Positions 62,311 to 64,000 of a DNA stretch of 64,000 nt are shown here, piece after piece. The notes beneath the pieces were generated by a model. The model worked only from the letters and a program-made list of their open reading frames with translations, was not told the origin of the DNA and did no database searches. Each line of letters opens with the position of its first letter. Position 1 is the first letter of the stretch. Source of the stretch: Erinaceus europaeus (taxonomy: Eukaryota > Chordata > Mammalia > Eulipotyphla > Erinaceidae); NCBI RefSeq assembly GCF_950295315.1, contig NC_080172.1, positions 117,114,788 through 117,178,787 on the forward strand, read 5' to 3'. A program made the translations under genes and the position numbers.

Positions 62311-62380
62311 GATGCTCCTTAATAGTTTGAATTGAGTTGTAAAGTGTGTGAGGGTGTGGACTTTCCAAGAGCAGCTCAAG

Positions 62381-62670
62381 GGGAGCAGGGGGCAGGCAGG
62401 GGCGCACCCAGTTAAGTGCACATAGTACAAAGGGCAAGGACCCACACAAGGATCTTGCTTCGAGCTCCTGGCTCCCCACCTGCAGAGAGGACACTTAAAA
62501 AACAGCAAAGCAGGTCTGCAGGTGTCTATCCTTCTCTCTCCTTCTACCTCCCCCTCCTCTCTCAATTTCTTTCTGTCCTGTCCAATAAAATGGAAAAGAT
62601 GGCCACCAGGAGCAGTGGATTCCTAGTGCCGGCACTGAGCCCCAGTGATGACCCTGGAGGGAAAAAAAAG
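62381..62670 (+). mobile_element. SINE type C, full length, with TSD
   Basis: GGAGCAGGGGGCAGGCAGGGGCGCACC, TAGTACAAAGGGC, CTTCGAGCTCC, CCAATAAAATGG, 3' module (CACCAGGAGCAGTGG ... GACCCTGGAGGG) and poly(A). GCAGCTCAA (62371-62379) and CCAGCTCAA (62672-62680) flank it. Confidence 0.93.
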
Positions 62671-62680
62671 ACCAGCTCAA

Positions 62681-63005
62681 CAGACTTCTCACTTAGCTGT
62701 TTCCAGCCATTCCAAGGTATTGCTCACACCATCATCTTTGACACGTCTCAGGTAGCCCTTTCAAGCTAAAGTGCCTCCCTAGGAACTGTTAGCATTTCAG
62801 CTTCCGTCACTGTCACCATCGAGGGACTTTGTCTTTTCTTGATTGTCTTATAAATAGCCTAATGGAAGGTGTGACCTAAGGCCAGTCGAATTTTCCAGGG
62901 GTGGTGGCAACATTAGCTCCCATCCCTGATGTTGTTCTCGCCACGTGACCTTGAAACCCCTTCCACAGAGCAGCAGACAGCTGTGTCCTCTGCCCTTCCA
63001 TACTA
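62681..63005. other. unassigned sequence
   Basis: No repeat or exon recognised. Confidence 0.35.
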
Positions 63006-63017
63006 AAGACTCCAAGG

Positions 63018-63370
63018 GGCATCTGGCAGTAGCGCAGCGGGTTAAGCGCACGTGGTGCAGAGCACAGGGAACAGCATGAGGATCCCGGTTTGAGCCCCCA
63101 GCTGCCCACCTGCAGAGGAGTCGCTTCACAGGCGATGAAGCAGGTCTGCAGGTGTCTGTCTTTCTCTCCCCCTCTCTGTCTTCCCCTCCTCTCTCCATTT
63201 CTGTTTGTCCTATCCAACAACGAATGATATCAACAACAACAATAATAACCACAACAAGGCTACAACAACAAGGACCACATAAAGGGGAAAAAATGGCCTC
63301 CAGGAGCAGTGAATTCATGGTGCAGGCACTGGGTCCCAGCAAGAACCCTGGAGGAAAAAAAAAAAAAAAA
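63018..63370 (+). mobile_element. SINE type A-long, full length, with TSD
   Basis: GGCATCTGGCAGTAGCGCAGCGG, GGTTTGAGCCCCC, CT body, CAACAACAACAATAATAACC, then GGCCTCCAGGAGCAGTG ... AACCCTGGAGG and a poly(A). AAGACTCCAAGG (63006-63017) and AAGATTCCAAGG (63371-63382) are the target duplication, with one mismatch. Confidence 0.95.
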
Positions 63371-63382
63371 AAGATTCCAAGG

Positions 63383-63566
63383 CCAGCAGAGTGTGGGGAG
63401 AGCGGCTCTGAGTGAGGTCTGAGAAATCAGCGCAGGGCCATGCATGTTCACCACGCTTTCTGGGGACTCTGGCTCTCGAAACACATCCGCCATGCTAGGA
63501 GGAAGCCCACGCAGCCTGCAGAGAGCCCCGCAGGGGAGGAATTCAATAGCCCTGGCCAAACAAGCT
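63383..63566. other. unassigned sequence
   Basis: No repeat recognised. Confidence 0.35.
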
Positions 63567-64000
63567 CCCAGCCGGAGCCCGCAGCTGTGTGCCCCTCCAC
63601 CAGGAAGCAGGCTTTCTGCCCAGCCGGAGCCCGCAGCTGTGTGCCCCCTCCACCAGGAAGCAGGCTTTCTGCCCAGCCGGAGCCCGCAGCTGTGTGCCCC
63701 TCCACCAGGAAGCAGGCTTTCTGCCCAGCCGGAGCCCGCAGCTGTGTGCCCCTCCACCAGGAAGCAGGCTTTCTGCCCAGCCGGAGCCCGCAGCTGTGTG
63801 CCCCTCCACCAGGAAGCAGGCTTTCTGCCCAGCCGGAGCCCGCAGCTGTGTGCCCCTCCACCAGGAAGCAGGCTTTCTGCCCAGCCGGAGCCCGCAGATG
63901 TGTGCCCCTCCACCAGGAAGCAGGCTTTCTGCCCAGCCGGAGCCCGCAGCTGTGTGCCCCTCCACCTGGAAGCAGGCTTTCTGCCCAGCCGGAGCCCGCA
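63567..64000 (+). repeat. minisatellite, 53-bp unit, 8 or more copies, runs off the window
   Basis: The unit contains CCAGCCGGAGCCCGCAGCTG, TGTGCCCCTCCACCAGGAAG and CAGGCTTTCTGC. One copy (about 63623) is 54 bp by an extra C. Copies are nearly identical; AGCTG/AGATG and ACCAGG/ACCTGG are the visible variants. All minus frames stay open across it because no phase of the unit contains a stop. Confidence 0.97.

Noticed and set aside
63260..63965. Gly/Ala/Trp-rich minus-strand frames up to 217 codons
   Set aside because: Translation of the 53-bp minisatellite plus unrelated flank.
63567..64000. Possible CRISPR-like repeat
   Set aside because: Head-to-tail 53-bp minisatellite with no spacers.

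Overview
This window is mammalian nuclear DNA that is intergenic or deeply intronic. I recognise no host protein-coding exon, rRNA, tRNA gene or CRISPR array. The organism is most likely a hedgehog (Erinaceus-like, Eulipotyphla): the dominant interspersed repeats are tRNA-derived SINEs whose consensus I associate with Erinaceus europaeus, next to pan-mammalian MIR, L1 and MaLR-type repeats. The species call comes from memory of those SINEs, not from a search.

SINE labels used below. Type A: tRNA-like head (A box near TAGCGCAGCGG, B box near GGTTCGAGCC), CT-rich body, CAA/AAT-rich tail ending near GGGCAACAAAAGGGA. Type A-long: type A plus a 3' module containing CTCCAGGAGCAGTG and CCCTGGAGG. 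Type B: head near GGCGCACCTGGTTGAGCAC, body with CTGCAGGTGTCTCTCTGTC, tail AATAAATAAAGATAA. Type C: B/A-like head ending CCAATAAAATGG followed by the same 3' module. Type D: head near AGCATAATGGTTATGCAAA with CATGCCTGAGGCTC. A recurrent 0.3-0.5 kb repeat (GGTGGTGGGAACTGTGTGG ... AATCACTAATAAA) is interpreted as a lineage-specific L1 3'UTR, because one copy (16971-17436) directly follows a readable L1 ORF2 C-terminus.

Layout. 0.6-3.5 kb: SINEs, a possible L1 5' segment, and the 3' end of an endogenous retrovirus with its LTR. 3.5-8.3 kb: a decayed L1 with recognisable ORF1 and ORF2; the core of its reverse transcriptase is deleted. 10.9-14.8 kb: a 3.9-kb (CA)n-derived simple-sequence tract. 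14.8-32.6 kb: SINEs, MIR, old L1M fragments, LTRs and lineage-specific L1 3' ends. 32.9-33.4 kb: a minus-strand C-terminal fragment of a non-LTR reverse transcriptase that is not L1-like and resembles invertebrate elements. 37.8-39.7 kb: an ancient LTR split by at least three younger insertions, one nested in another. 44.8-45.9 kb: a provirus reduced by internal deletion. 49.4-49.8 kb: another solo LTR. 57.6-59.8 kb: the longest repeat-poor stretch. 59.8-64.0 kb: three GC-rich minisatellites (units about 47, 60 and 53 bp) plus a solo LTR with a perfect 5-bp target-site duplication.

No pathway or operon exists here; almost everything is transposon or simple repeat. The long open frames are by-products of tandem repeats (CAC/ACA codons; a 60-bp unit divisible by three). 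I see no new molecular system. The most unusual item is the foreign-looking retrotransposon fragment at 32.9-33.4 kb.
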